Under the pieces are notes generated by a model. That model did not search any database, was not told the DNA's origin, and saw only the letters and a list, made by a program, of their open reading frames with translations. From Planotetraspora silvatica (GTDB lineage Bacteria; Actinomycetota; Actinomycetes; Streptosporangiales; Streptosporangiaceae), in NCBI RefSeq assembly GCF_016863315.1, contig NZ_BOOQ01000037.1:1-64000 (forward strand): a DNA stretch of 64,000 bases. Reading direction: 5' to 3'. Numbering within the stretch: position 1 is the stretch's first letter; each line of letters starts with the position of its first letter. Shown piece by piece: positions 16,739 to 25,886 of this stretch. The position numbers were made by a program, and so were the translations under genes.

Positions 16739-17883
16739 CGCTTGACGGCCCGCAGCACGACGAACTTCGGGTCGCTCGCGGCGACCTCGCAGTTGCCGAA
16801 GAGCCGGCGGAGTTTCGCGTGGTAGCCGAGGTGCCGGTTGCCGACCACCCACAACTCCCCGCCTCGGCGCAGCGCTGCCCGTGAACCGTTGAACATGCGC
16901 CAGGCCGTCGCGTCGGTCGTCGCCCGATGCGTGTGGAACGGCGGATTGTTCAGCACCAGGTCCACCGACCCGGCAGGGACGCCCGCCATGCCGTCGCCCG
17001 CCAGGAACTCCATCGGTGCGTCGAGGTTGGCCCGGCACGTGGCCTCCGCGGACGCCAGCGCCTGGTAGGACTCGTCGACGAAGACCACCTCCGCCTCTCC
17101 GTTGTCCAGCGCCGCCGACATCCCGAGCACCCCGTTGCCGCAGCCCAGATCCACGACGCGCTCCCGGCCGCTGCGATGCGGGAGGTTCCGCAGGAAGAAG
17201 CGGGTGCCGACGTCGAGGCGGTCGGCGCAGAAGATGCCCGCGTGGTTGACGACCGTCAGGCCCGAGGCCGGTCCGATCCCCGTGGGCAGGGCGTAGCTTC
17301 GCGGCCACGGGTCGGCGTCCCTGGCGAGCAGCGGATCAGGGGAGCAGAAGATGAGCCGGGCCTTCTTCGCCGCCAGCGATGTCCTGGTCGGCCCGAGGAT
17401 CCGCTCGAACAGCCGCAACGTCGACGTGTGGATCTCGGTGACCATTCCCGCGCCGACGACGACCGTGCCCGCGTGGACGTGGGGTGCGAGGCGGTGCAAC
17501 TGGTCCTCCAGGAGCGCGAGGCTCTTGGGCACCCGGATCAGCAGCACGTCGATCCGGTCCGGGGGAGTGTCCCGGGTCGTCAGGAGCCGTACCGCGTCCG
17601 CGTCGACGCCGTTGCGCCCCAGGTTCGCCCGGGTCGCCTCCTGGGTGAGGAAGGAGTCGGCGACCTGCGTGGGGCGGTGATCGGCGAGCGCGGTCACCAG
17701 GGCGCCCCACCGGTCGCCCAGGACGACCACGGTGCCCGACAGGTCGGCGGGCTCGCCGTCGATCCCGTCGAGGTGCCGCAGCAGGTATTCGTCGGCGGCG
17801 TCCCACGCGCGCAGCGGGTCGCGGGGATCCTCGGGGAAGCGGGCGAGTTCGAGTTCGCCCCTCGACGTCGTCAAACGGTTCAT
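16735..17883 (-). CDS. rlmG: Ribosomal RNA guanine-N2 methyltransferase, RlmG/RsmC type
   Basis: The 382-residue SAM methyltransferase has a degenerate N-terminal methyltransferase half and a catalytic C-terminal half, the duplicated architecture of RlmG and RsmC. The SAM-binding motif is VVDLGCGNGVLG, followed by acidic VVFVDES. The substrate-guanine motif NPPF is at 313-316. RlmG-type enzymes make m2G in 23S rRNA and RsmC-type in 16S rRNA; the choice of RlmG rests on overall resemblance. It is divergent from the double kinase gene. Confidence 0.85.
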   Translation of the reverse strand: MNRLTTSRGELELARFPEDPRDPLRAWDAADEYLLRHLDGIDGEPADLSGTVVVLGDRWGALVTALADHRPTQVADSFLTQEATRANLGRNGVDADAVRLLTTRDTPPDRIDVLLIRVPKSLALLEDQLHRLAPHVHAGTVVVGAGMVTEIHTSTLRLFERILGPTRTSLAAKKARLIFCSPDPLLARDADPWPRSYALPTGIGPASGLTVVNHAGIFCADRLDVGTRFFLRNLPHRSGRERVVDLGCGNGVLGMSAALDNGEAEVVFVDESYQALASAEATCRANLDAPMEFLAGDGMAGVPAGSVDLVLNNPPFHTHRATTDATAWRMFNGSRAALRRGGELWVVGNRHLGYHAKLRRLFGNCEVAASDPKFVVLRAVKR

Positions 17884-17998
17884 CGCGCCTCAGGCTAGCG
17901 AGTCATGCGAGGTGCCCGGACAATCCCCGCGTCCGGTCGCCGCCCCGCCACCGGGAACCGTCACGGAACAGAGCGGAGCACTAGGATTTTGTCCTGGT

Positions 17999-20092
17999 AT
18001 GCGAATTCGGGGAGATCGGCAGCCCGCCCTGGCGCGGGGGATCGTCACCGTCGTGCTGGCCGGATTCGCGGGCGTCTACGTCCTTGCCGGATCACCACTG
18101 GCGATCGTGGTGCTCGGGCTCCAACTCGTCTACGTGTTCCCCGGCCTGCGGAAGTCGCGGGGGTGGTGGCTGCTCGCCGTACAGGCTGTGGTCGTCTCCA
18201 CCGCGACACTCGGTTTCGGCACCTCCGTCGGGATCGCCGGCTTCCTGGGCGGGTCCCTGCTGCTCACCTCGTGGTGGCCGCTCGCCGTGCCGGTCGCGGT
18301 CGGCGCCGTGCTGATCGGGCCGGCCGATTCGGCGATCAGCATGGTGCTGATCAGTCTGGTGATCTACGGCCTGACCAGGCTCACCGAGCGGGTCGACGAG
18401 GTGCACGCCGCGCGGACGGCCCTGGCGATGGCCGCGGTCGCGGAGGAGCGGTTGCGGATCTCCGCCGAGCTCAGCCAGGGCCTGGGCAACGGGCTCGTTG
18501 AGATCACCAAGGGCGTGCGGCTGGCTCTCGCGGACCCGGGCCGCGCGGGAGAGACGCTCGGCGAGGTCACGAGTGCCGCTCGCGCCTTCCTCGCCGACGC
18601 AAGGAACGCCGCCGCGAGCTACCGCGCGACGTCGCTGGCGCCAGAGGTCGCCACCGCCCGCACGATGCTGGCGGCCGCGGGGGTGACGACGGACGTGCGC
18701 GCCGGCGACGTCGAGCCGGTGGGCCCCACGGGGGCACTGCTCGCCACCGTGCTGCGCGAGGCCGTCACCGAGATCCTGCGGCGGGCCGTGGCGCGCACCT
18801 GCTCGATCGAGGTCGTGTCCGCAGGAGGGACGGTACGGCTCCGCGTCGTCAGCGACGACGCCAGGACCGCCGAGGACGAGGGCTTCGGCGACCTGCCCGC
18901 CCGGATCGCCGCTGCGGGCGGCACCTTGTCCACGGGGCTCACCCCCGAGGGCCGGCTGGTCGTCGAGGCCGTGGTCCCCGAGGTCCGGCGGCCGGTGGAG
19001 GCCGTTGAGGAGCGGGGAGCCTACGTGCTCTCCGTCGCCCTGCTGGCCACGGTGCTGGTGGGTTTCTCGGTCAAGGCGCTGCTCCTCGTCCCGGGCGTCG
19101 AGATCGTCGCCGCGGCCGTCTGCCTCGCGGTCATCGTCGTCATGCAGCTCAGGTCGGTCGACGGGCGCCACATGGTGGCGCTGGCGCTGATGGCACTGCT
19201 CACCTACCTGCCGATCCTCGCGTTCGGCCGCGCGTGGCTCGGCGTGGCCGGGTTCCTCGCGGGTCCCCTGCTGCTCGTCTTCCCGTGGGCGGTGGCCTGG
19301 CCGCTGGTCGCGTGCGTGATGGCGAGCACCGCGTTGATCGCGGTACGGCTCGGCCTGCCGCTCGAGGTGACGCTCAACTACACCGTGAGCACGCTGGTGA
19401 CCGGTCTCGTCGTCTACGGCCTGATCCGGCTGGCCCGGCAGGTGAGGGAACTGCAGGACCTACGGCGGGAGCTCGCTCGTGCGGCGGTCGTCGAGGAACG
19501 CCTGCGCGCCGCCCGCGACCTGCACGACCTGCTCGGGCACAGCCTCGCCGCGATCCTGCTCAAATGCGAGCTGGCCCGTCGCCTGGACCCTGTGCGGGCC
19601 CGAGCCGAGTTGGAGGACGTGCTGGTCATGGCGGTGCGGGCCGAGGCGGACATGCGGGCCGTGTCGGGCGAGGCGCAGGGGATGTCCCTGGACGCGGAGG
19701 CTCGGTCGGCTCGGTCGGTGTTGTCCGCCGCGGGCATCGAGACCGAGGTCGACCTCGTGGAGCAGGAGCTTCCCGCCGAGGTGGAGTACGTGCTCGGCGT
19801 GGTGCTGCGCGAGGCGGTGACCAACGTGCTCAGGCACAGCACCGCCGATTTCTGCCGGATCTCGACCACGCCGGCCGATGGGGGGATGCGGCTCCGGGTC
19901 CGCAACGACGGGGCGCGTCCGGCCGCCCGCGGACGAGGCTCGTCCGGGATCGGCAACCTGACCGTCCGCCTCGCCGCCCTGGGGGGAACGCTCACGGCCG
20001 GAGCGGATGACGGCTGGTTCGAACTCGACGCCTGGGCTCCCGTGTCACCGTCATACGTGGGCGGTCCTGTGCCCGCCGGCGGGCCGGGCTAG
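17999..20092 (+). CDS. Tandem two-module DesK/NarL-type sensor histidine kinase, first module degenerate
   Basis: This 697-residue protein repeats a complete DesK-like kinase twice: membrane block (about 13-125), kinase-like region (about 140-330), second membrane block (about 345-475), kinase (about 495-680). In module 2, VEERLRAARDLHDLLGHS holds the phospho-accepting His509 and the ATPase half ends with GIGNLTVRLAALGG. In module 1 the matching segment is AEERLRISAELSQGLGNG: Ser159 replaces His, Gln160 replaces Asp, and Asn replaces the second His. Module 1 is therefore a pseudokinase. The ATG at 17999 sits outside the divergent rlmG gene and directly before the first membrane segment. It faces a LuxR regulator with a four-base stop overlap and lies near an ABC transporter. 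Confidence 0.88.
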   Translation: MRIRGDRQPALARGIVTVVLAGFAGVYVLAGSPLAIVVLGLQLVYVFPGLRKSRGWWLLAVQAVVVSTATLGFGTSVGIAGFLGGSLLLTSWWPLAVPVAVGAVLIGPADSAISMVLISLVIYGLTRLTERVDEVHAARTALAMAAVAEERLRISAELSQGLGNGLVEITKGVRLALADPGRAGETLGEVTSAARAFLADARNAAASYRATSLAPEVATARTMLAAAGVTTDVRAGDVEPVGPTGALLATVLREAVTEILRRAVARTCSIEVVSAGGTVRLRVVSDDARTAEDEGFGDLPARIAAAGGTLSTGLTPEGRLVVEAVVPEVRRPVEAVEERGAYVLSVALLATVLVGFSVKALLLVPGVEIVAAAVCLAVIVVMQLRSVDGRHMVALALMALLTYLPILAFGRAWLGVAGFLAGPLLLVFPWAVAWPLVACVMASTALIAVRLGLPLEVTLNYTVSTLVTGLVVYGLIRLARQVRELQDLRRELARAAVVEERLRAARDLHDLLGHSLAAILLKCELARRLDPVRARAELEDVLVMAVRAEADMRAVSGEAQGMSLDAEARSARSVLSAAGIETEVDLVEQELPAEVEYVLGVVLREAVTNVLRHSTADFCRISTTPADGGMRLRVRNDGARPAARGRGSSGIGNLTVRLAALGGTLTAGADDGWFELDAWAPVSPSYVGGPVPAGGPG

Positions 20093-20697
20093 ATCCAGCC
20101 GGCCTCGGTCGCGATGCGGACCGCGTCCGTGCGGTTGCGGGCGTTGAGCTTGCCGACGATCGTGGTGAGGTAGTTGCGCACCGTTCCCGCGCTGAGGAAG
20201 AGCCGCCCGGCGATCTCGGTCGCCTCCGCGCCCTCGGCCACCAGGCGGAGCACGTCCGCCTCGCGCGGGGTAAGCGGGTTGTCGGCCAGGTCCCACGCGG
20301 TGAGCGCCAGCGACGGATCGAGTACGCGCCGGCCGGCCGCGACCTCGCGGATCGCCTCCACCAGGCGCTCGGGGGGCGCGGTCTTGAGCAGGAAGCCGTC
20401 CACCTGCGCGTTGAGCGCCCTGCGCAGATGCCCCGGCTTGCCGTACCCGGTCAGCATGAGGACCCGGCAACCGGGCAGCTTCGCGCGGAGCTCGGCCGCG
20501 GCGGCCAGGCCGTCCAGGGTGCCGGGCATGTCGATGTCGAGCACCGCGACGTCGGGACGGTGCACCAGGGCCGCGGGGACGACGGCGTCGCCCGACTCGA
20601 CCGAATGGACGACCTCCAGGTCGGGTTCGAGACCGAGCAACGCGACCAGCGCTCCCCTGATGATGTGCTGATCCTCCGCCAGAAGCACATGAATCAC
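20089..20697 (-). CDS. LuxR/NarL-family response regulator
   Basis: The 202-residue regulator has a receiver domain with acidic pocket AEDQ (8-10), phospho-acceptor Asp54 in VAVLDIDMPG, and Lys in GFLLKTAPPE. The C-terminal LuxR helix-turn-helix is PLTPREADVLRLVAEGAEATEIAGRLF through GTVRNYLTTIVGKL. It is tail-to-tail with the double kinase, the overlap being four bases at the stop codons, and divergent from the ABC transporter. It is the obvious partner of the kinase and a likely activator of the transporter, as in LiaR- and DesR-like systems. Confidence 0.92.
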   Translation of the reverse strand: MIHVLLAEDQHIIRGALVALLGLEPDLEVVHSVESGDAVVPAALVHRPDVAVLDIDMPGTLDGLAAAAELRAKLPGCRVLMLTGYGKPGHLRRALNAQVDGFLLKTAPPERLVEAIREVAAGRRVLDPSLALTAWDLADNPLTPREADVLRLVAEGAEATEIAGRLFLSAGTVRNYLTTIVGKLNARNRTDAVRIATEAGWI

Positions 20698-20795
20698 AGG
20701 GGAATGTCTACCAGTGTCCGATTCATGATGACGTCATGGTTGATCGGTGATCGCGTCCCTGGTTCGTCCTTCCACAGGTCAGCAGGGTGGAAGCC

Positions 20796-21527
20796 ATGAC
20801 AGACGTGGTTTCTTTGGACGCGGTGAGCAAGGTCTACGGCAAGGGACAGGGCGCCGTGGCCGCTCTGCGAGAGGTGTCGGCGGGCTTCCCCGCAGGCAGT
20901 TTCACGGCGGTGATGGGCCCCTCCGGGTCGGGCAAGAGCACGCTCCTGCACTGCGCCGCCGGGCTGGACACGCCCACCTCCGGATCCGTACGGCTCGGCG
21001 GCACAGAGCTCGCCGGCATGAACGAGACGCGGCTGACCGAGCTGCGCAGGCGTCGTGTCGGCTTCGTGTTCCAGGCGTTCAACCTGGTCTCGTCGCTGAC
21101 AGTGCTCGAGAACATCACGCTTCCCCTGCGGCTGGCCGGGGTCGCGGTCGACCGGGCGTGGCTGAAGGAGATCGTCGAACGGGTGGGGCTCGCCGGCCGC
21201 GCCGGTCACCGCCCGGCGCAACTGTCGGGCGGGCAGCAGCAGCGCGTGGCCATCGCCCGTGCGCTGGTCACCAGGCCGGAGGTGGTGTTCGGTGACGAGC
21301 CGACCGGCGCGCTCGACACCATGACCGCCCGTGACGTGCTCGCACTGCTGCGTCAGGTCGTGGACGGGATGGGCCAGACGGTCGTCATGGTGACGCACGA
21401 CCCGGTGGCGGCGTCGTACGCGGACACGGTCCTGTTCCTGGCCGACGGCCGCATCGTGGACGAGATGACGGACCCGACCTCGGAGAAGGTCGCCGAGCGG
21501 ATGACCCGGCTGGGAGCGTGGAACTGA
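20796..21527 (+). CDS. ABC transporter ATP-binding protein (MacB/LolD type)
   Basis: The 243-residue ATPase has Walker [10 protein letters not shown] at 41-49, Q-loop [16 protein letters not shown], signature LSGGQQQR at 143-150, Walker B VVFGDEP and switch His in MVTHDP. The sequence is typical of the MacB/LolD group that partners FtsX-like permeases. A GTG at 20787 is in frame, but AGGGTGG sits correctly for the ATG at 20796. Its stop overlaps the permease start (TGATG). Lying beside the two-component genes, it may export a peptide antibiotic or envelope compound. Confidence 0.92.
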   Translation: MTDVVSLDAVSKVYGKGQGAVAALREVSAGFPAGSFTAVMGPSGSGKSTLLHCAAGLDTPTSGSVRLGGTELAGMNETRLTELRRRRVGFVFQAFNLVSSLTVLENITLPLRLAGVAVDRAWLKEIVERVGLAGRAGHRPAQLSGGQQQRVAIARALVTRPEVVFGDEPTGALDTMTARDVLALLRQVVDGMGQTVVMVTHDPVAASYADTVLFLADGRIVDEMTDPTSEKVAERMTRLGAWN

Positions 21528-23977
21528 TGATCGGATTCGCTCTCAGGACCCTGCGGCACCGCAAGGCCGGGTTCGCGGGCTCGTTCGTCGCCCTGCTGTT
21601 CGCCGCCATGCTGGTCTGCGCCTGCGGGATGTTGCTGGAGACCGGGTTGCGCGGCGGCGTCGCCCCCGAGCGCTACGCGGGGACGCCGGTGATCGTGGCG
21701 GGCGACCAGTTCGTCCGGCAGACGATCCAGAAGTCCGGCGGCAAGTCGAAGACCAAGGCCAAGCCGCTGGCCGGGCACGCGTGGCTACCCGCGTCGCTCG
21801 CCACGTCGCTGGGCGAGGTCGCCGGCGTCACCAAGGTGATCAGTGAGGTGACCTTCCCCGTTTACGTCGGGAACGGCCGGGCGAGTGGGCACGGGTGGGA
21901 GTCGGCGGGGCTCACGCCGTTCACGCTACGTGCCGGGCGCGCCCCGGCGGCCGCCGACGAGGTGGTCGTGGACGCCCGCTCCGGCCTCTCCGTGGGCGCC
22001 CGGCTGGACGCGGTGACCGCCGCGGGGGCGCGGACCTACCGGGTGACCGGTGTCACCGCACAGTCCCTGCCCAGCCAGGACACGCTCTTCTTCAGCACCG
22101 CCGAGGCGCGCCGCCTGGCCGGCAGGCCGGGCCAGGTCAGCGCCATCGGGATCTTCTCGCGAGGGGAGGTCTCCGCCGTGCCGGCGAACGCGTCGGCCGT
22201 GCTCAAGACCGCCAGGGCCTTCGCCCACACGGGTGACGACCGTGGCGCCATCGAGTTCCCCGACGCGGAGCAGGCGCGGGTGCGGCTGATCAGTCTCGGC
22301 GGAGCCCTGGGCGGCACGTCGCTGCTGGTCGCCGTCCTCGTCGTCGTGGGCACCTTCGCCCTGTCCATCCAGCAGCGCGAGAGGGAGATCGCCCTGCTGC
22401 GGGCCGTCGCCGCCACGCCTCGCCAGGTGCGCCGGATGCTCGGCGGCGAGGCCCTCCTGGTCGCCGCCGTCGCCGGGTCGGCCGGTTCCGTCGCGGGCAT
22501 CGGGCTGGGCTTCTGGCTGCGTGACAGGTTCGTCGCGCTGGGCGCGATGCCCGAGCACCTGCGGCTGGTGGTCAGCCCGTTCCCCACGTTGGCGGCGCTG
22601 CTGGCCACGATGCTGGCCGCCTGGGCGGCGGCCCGGCTCTCGGCCCGCCGGGCCGCCAGGATCCGCCCGGTGGAGGCGCTCGGTGAGGCGGCCCTGCCGG
22701 GGACCAGGCCGTCCTGGGGGCGGATGATCGCCGGTCTGGTCTGTGTGGGCGGCGGCGTGGCGCTGACCATCGTGTTGTCGGCGTTGTCGGTGGAGGCCGC
22801 GTCGAGTCCAGTGACCCTGCTCACCGCACTGGTCTGGACGACCGCCGTGGCGCTGCTCGGCCCGGTCATCGCCCGTGCCGCGATCGCTCTGCTCGGGGTG
22901 CCGTTGCGGCTGTCCGGGGTCGGGGGCCACCTGGCCGCCGCGAACCTCCGCACCGGGTCCAGGCGGGTGGCGTCCGTCATCACGCCGCTCAGTCTGCTGG
23001 TGGCGATGACCGGCACGATCCTGTTCGTCCAGACCACGATGGGGCACGCCGCCGAGCGGGAGGCCGCAGCCGGGGGCCGCGCCGACTACGTCCTCGGCCC
23101 CCACCTGCCGGGCGCCGCCGCGCAGGCACTGCGCGAGACGCCCGGTGTGCTTGCGGTCACCGAGGTGCTGCGCACGTCGGTGCGGGTCGGCCTGGAGAAG
23201 TACGGCGCACAGGCGGTCACCCCGGAAGGGCTGGACCGGACCGTCGACCTGGGTGTGGTGGCGGGCTCGCTCAGGGATCTCGGCCAGGACGGCGTAGCGG
23301 TGAGCGAGACCGCGGCCGCCCGTCTGGGCGTCGCGGTGGGCGGGCGGATCCACCTCGCCCTGGGCGACGGCACGCCCGTGGCGCCGACCGTCGTGGCGAT
23401 CTACGCCCGGGGTCTGGGATACGGAGACCTCACGCTCGCCCACGCGCTGGTCGCGCCGCACGTGGACGACGCGCTCGGCACCCTGCTCGTCTCAGCACCC
23501 ACGCTCCCGCGGGCCGCGATCATCGCGGCCGTTCCGGGGGCCGCCGTGCTCGACCAGGCTCAGGCGGCGGACGCGGCCGCGCCCAACGCCGAGGTCAACT
23601 ACGTGGCCATGGGCCTGATCATCGCGTTCACCGCGATCGCCGTGGTCAACACCCTGGCGATGTCGACGTCGGACAGAGCGCGTGAGCTCGCGCTGCTCCG
23701 CCTGGTCGGAACCACCCGGCGCCAGGTGCTCCGGATGCTGAGGCTGGAGACGCTCATGGCGGTCGTGGTCGCCGTGGCGCTCGGGACCGGGATCTCACTG
23801 GTCACGCTGTCGGCGTTCAGTTCGGGCATGACCGGGTCGGCCGTGCCGTACGTTCCGCCGTTCACCTACCTGGCGGTGGTCGCCGTCGCGGCGATCCTGG
23901 CGCTGGCCGCCACCGCGATCCCGGCGAGGCTCGTCCTCCGGCAGCGGCCCGCGGACGCGATCGGCGCACGTCAGTGA
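21527..23977 (+). CDS. FtsX-like (MacB-type) ABC transporter permease
   Basis: The 816-residue protein carries two FtsX permease domains. An N-terminal membrane helix is followed by an extracytoplasmic domain (about 45-245) and three helices (about 260-380), then further helices from about 400. A second extracytoplasmic domain (about 510-680) and three final helices (about 690-810) complete it. Both FtsX domains carry the conserved loop REREIALLRAVAATPRQVRRM or RARELALLRLVGTTRRQVLRM. The ATG at 21527 overlaps the ATPase stop and has GGGAG at a good distance; GTG 21518 is less likely. Confidence 0.9.
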   Translation: MIGFALRTLRHRKAGFAGSFVALLFAAMLVCACGMLLETGLRGGVAPERYAGTPVIVAGDQFVRQTIQKSGGKSKTKAKPLAGHAWLPASLATSLGEVAGVTKVISEVTFPVYVGNGRASGHGWESAGLTPFTLRAGRAPAAADEVVVDARSGLSVGARLDAVTAAGARTYRVTGVTAQSLPSQDTLFFSTAEARRLAGRPGQVSAIGIFSRGEVSAVPANASAVLKTARAFAHTGDDRGAIEFPDAEQARVRLISLGGALGGTSLLVAVLVVVGTFALSIQQREREIALLRAVAATPRQVRRMLGGEALLVAAVAGSAGSVAGIGLGFWLRDRFVALGAMPEHLRLVVSPFPTLAALLATMLAAWAAARLSARRAARIRPVEALGEAALPGTRPSWGRMIAGLVCVGGGVALTIVLSALSVEAASSPVTLLTALVWTTAVALLGPVIARAAIALLGVPLRLSGVGGHLAAANLRTGSRRVASVITPLSLLVAMTGTILFVQTTMGHAAEREAAAGGRADYVLGPHLPGAAAQALRETPGVLAVTEVLRTSVRVGLEKYGAQAVTPEGLDRTVDLGVVAGSLRDLGQDGVAVSETAAARLGVAVGGRIHLALGDGTPVAPTVVAIYARGLGYGDLTLAHALVAPHVDDALGTLLVSAPTLPRAAIIAAVPGAAVLDQAQAADAAAPNAEVNYVAMGLIIAFTAIAVVNTLAMSTSDRARELALLRLVGTTRRQVLRMLRLETLMAVVVAVALGTGISLVTLSAFSSGMTGSAVPYVPPFTYLAVVAVAAILALAATAIPARLVLRQRPADAIGARQ

Positions 23978-24074
23978 CCGGACCGAAAATCTTTTTTGGA
24001 GTTGTTTGTAACACTTAGGGGTCTCGGCCCACTTCCTCCTGTCGGAACAAATACCGGGACGAAGGGGGCAGGCG

Positions 24075-24602
24075 GTGACGGACGATTCTCAACGGTTCAC
24101 CACCATCTATGACGAGTGCCGCCAGCGAGTATGGGCCTACGTGGTCAGCCAAGCGGGCCGGCAAGTCGCGGACGAGGTGGTGAGCGAGACGTTCGCGATC
24201 GCCTGGCGGCGGTTCGACGACGTGCCCGATCCCGCTCTGCCGTGGCTGCTCGGCGTCGCCCGCAACGTGCTGCGTGACAACATCCGCGCCGAGATCAGGC
24301 GCGAGTCGCTCGCCGCCGAGCTGCGGGCCTGGACCGAAGAGGACCACGCCGAGCTGGTGGCCGAACGACTGGCCGTCGTCAACGCGCTGGCCGCCTTGAC
24401 CCAGGAGGAGCGGGAGCTCCTGATTCTCGTGGCCTGGCAGGGGCTCACCCCCCGCGACGCGGCACGTGTCATCGGCTGTTCACCGGCGGCGTTTCGCGTG
24501 CGCCTGCACCGTGCCCGCAAGCGGCTGGTCCAGGCGATGAAGACGGCCCCGGTGGCCCGTTCCCAGTCCCGAGTGCGCAATCTCAGTGAGGAGTGGTCAT
24601 GA
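24075..24602 (+). CDS. ECF RNA polymerase sigma factor
   Basis: The 175-residue protein has region 2 (YDECRQRVWAYVVSQ through VVSETFAIAWRRFDDVP) and region 4 (LTQEERELLILVAWQGLTPRDAARVIGC, then RVRLHRARKRL). The start is GTG with GGGGGCAGG upstream. It overlaps the next gene by ATGA, so the pair is translationally coupled. TGTAACAC at 24007-24014, in a T-rich stretch, may be the -35 of an autoregulated ECF promoter. The pairing with a CU044_5270-type membrane protein suggests that protein is its regulator. Confidence 0.9.
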   Translation: MTDDSQRFTTIYDECRQRVWAYVVSQAGRQVADEVVSETFAIAWRRFDDVPDPALPWLLGVARNVLRDNIRAEIRRESLAAELRAWTEEDHAELVAERLAVVNALAALTQEERELLILVAWQGLTPRDAARVIGCSPAAFRVRLHRARKRLVQAMKTAPVARSQSRVRNLSEEWS

Positions 24603-25735
24603 ACCCGATGGATCAGCTGCGGTCGGCGCGCCCGGCTCACCTCGACACCCCGGTGGACGAGGGAACGAGGGCCGCCGAGCTCACCCACGCAATGGCGCAG
24701 TTCAGGCAGACCAAGCCTGCCCGCGCCCGGAAGATCGCCAAGCCCGTGTGGGGACTCGGCCTGGCCGGCGTCGCCGCGGCGACCGCCGTCGCGGTCGGGG
24801 TCACCGCGACCGGTGGAACGACCTCGGCGCCGAGCGCGCCGGCCGTCGCCCAGGGCACGAAGCCCGCCGCCGTCAAGCTTTCCGCCAAGCAGGTCCTTCT
24901 CGTCGCGGCCGAGTCGTCGCTGAAGGCCAAGGCGGGCAGCGGCGCGTACTGGCACATCGAGAGCCAGAGCGGCGACGCCCAGCTGGTGGGCACCAAGGTT
25001 CACTACACGGTGAACAGCCTGGGCCGCAGCGACACGTGGTTCGCCCGTTCGGCGAAGGTCGACAGCTGGTGGGTCTCGCAGAACCTGGGCACCAAGCCCG
25101 CCCCCGGCGATGAGGCCGCCTGGAAGCAGGACGGCTCACCGACCACGTGGTCGGTGAAGGTGGCGAAGAGGGGCGCCACCGGCAAGCTGTTGATCGACTC
25201 CAAGGCCGGCAAGCCCTTCGGCAACACGATCAACGTCGGTGACAAGATCGTCGACCTGGCCGGGAAGAACGTGTCGTTCGCCGAGCTCCAGAAGCTGCCC
25301 ACGACCGCGGCCGCGCTGAAGGCGCGTCTGATGCAGGGGTACGCCGGTCACGGCACCGAGTCCGACGAGCCGCAGGACGCGGACGCCTGGCTCTTCCAGG
25401 TGACCGCCGGCGTGCTGAGCGACATGCCGGTGAAGCCGGCGGTCCGGGCCGCGGCCTACCAGGTGCTCGCCGGCCTGGGCGACGTGCGCTCGCTGGGCGA
25501 GGTGACCGACGCCCTCGGCCGCAAGGGTCAGGGCATCAGCCGGTCGGAGAGCTGGCCCAACGGTCAGTACGAGCGGCAGCTCATCGTCGACCCGCAGACC
25601 GGCGTTCTGCTGACCGACCAGATCGTGGCCGTCCACCCCGGCGGCCAGTGGGCCGGTCTGAAGCCGGGCACCGTCGTCAACTACAACGCGATCACCAAGG
25701 CCGCGTGGACGGACGAGAAGCCCGTCAAGCCGTAA
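24599..25735 (+). CDS. CU044_5270 family membrane protein (putative anti-sigma partner)
   Basis: The 378-residue protein has a short cytoplasmic N-terminus (MDQLRSARPAHLDTPVDEGTR), one membrane helix at about 47-70, and a large extracytoplasmic domain of the CU044_5270 family with its typical YWHIES and DTWFARSAKVDSWWVSQNLGTKP-like region. Start ATG 24599 overlaps the sigma stop and follows GAGGAG. Proteins of this family are nearly always cotranscribed with an ECF sigma factor; an anti-sigma role is inferred from that linkage. A strong hairpin follows at 25805. Confidence 0.85.
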   Translation: MNPMDQLRSARPAHLDTPVDEGTRAAELTHAMAQFRQTKPARARKIAKPVWGLGLAGVAAATAVAVGVTATGGTTSAPSAPAVAQGTKPAAVKLSAKQVLLVAAESSLKAKAGSGAYWHIESQSGDAQLVGTKVHYTVNSLGRSDTWFARSAKVDSWWVSQNLGTKPAPGDEAAWKQDGSPTTWSVKVAKRGATGKLLIDSKAGKPFGNTINVGDKIVDLAGKNVSFAELQKLPTTAAALKARLMQGYAGHGTESDEPQDADAWLFQVTAGVLSDMPVKPAVRAAAYQVLAGLGDVRSLGEVTDALGRKGQGISRSESWPNGQYERQLIVDPQTGVLLTDQIVAVHPGGQWAGLKPGTVVNYNAITKAAWTDEKPVKP

Positions 25736-25804
25736 CAGGTCCGAGGCAGGCTCCCGGCTCGTGAAGCGGGGGCGATCAGACGGGGTGAACTCCTCTGACA
25801 GGGG

Positions 25805-25838
25805 CCCCACCGGATGTTCGTGACGTCATCCGGTGGGG
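25805..25838. terminator. Strong hairpin, probably a bidirectional terminator
   Basis: CCCCACCGGATG and CATCCGGTGGGG form a perfect 12-bp stem with a 10-base loop. It lies between the convergent CU044_5270 and acyltransferase genes. There is no T-run, as is common in high-GC actinobacteria. Confidence 0.85.
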
Positions 25839-25886
25839 AGAGGAACGGGGGTCACCCGAGATCTCGAACGCGGTCCGGCCGGCGAA

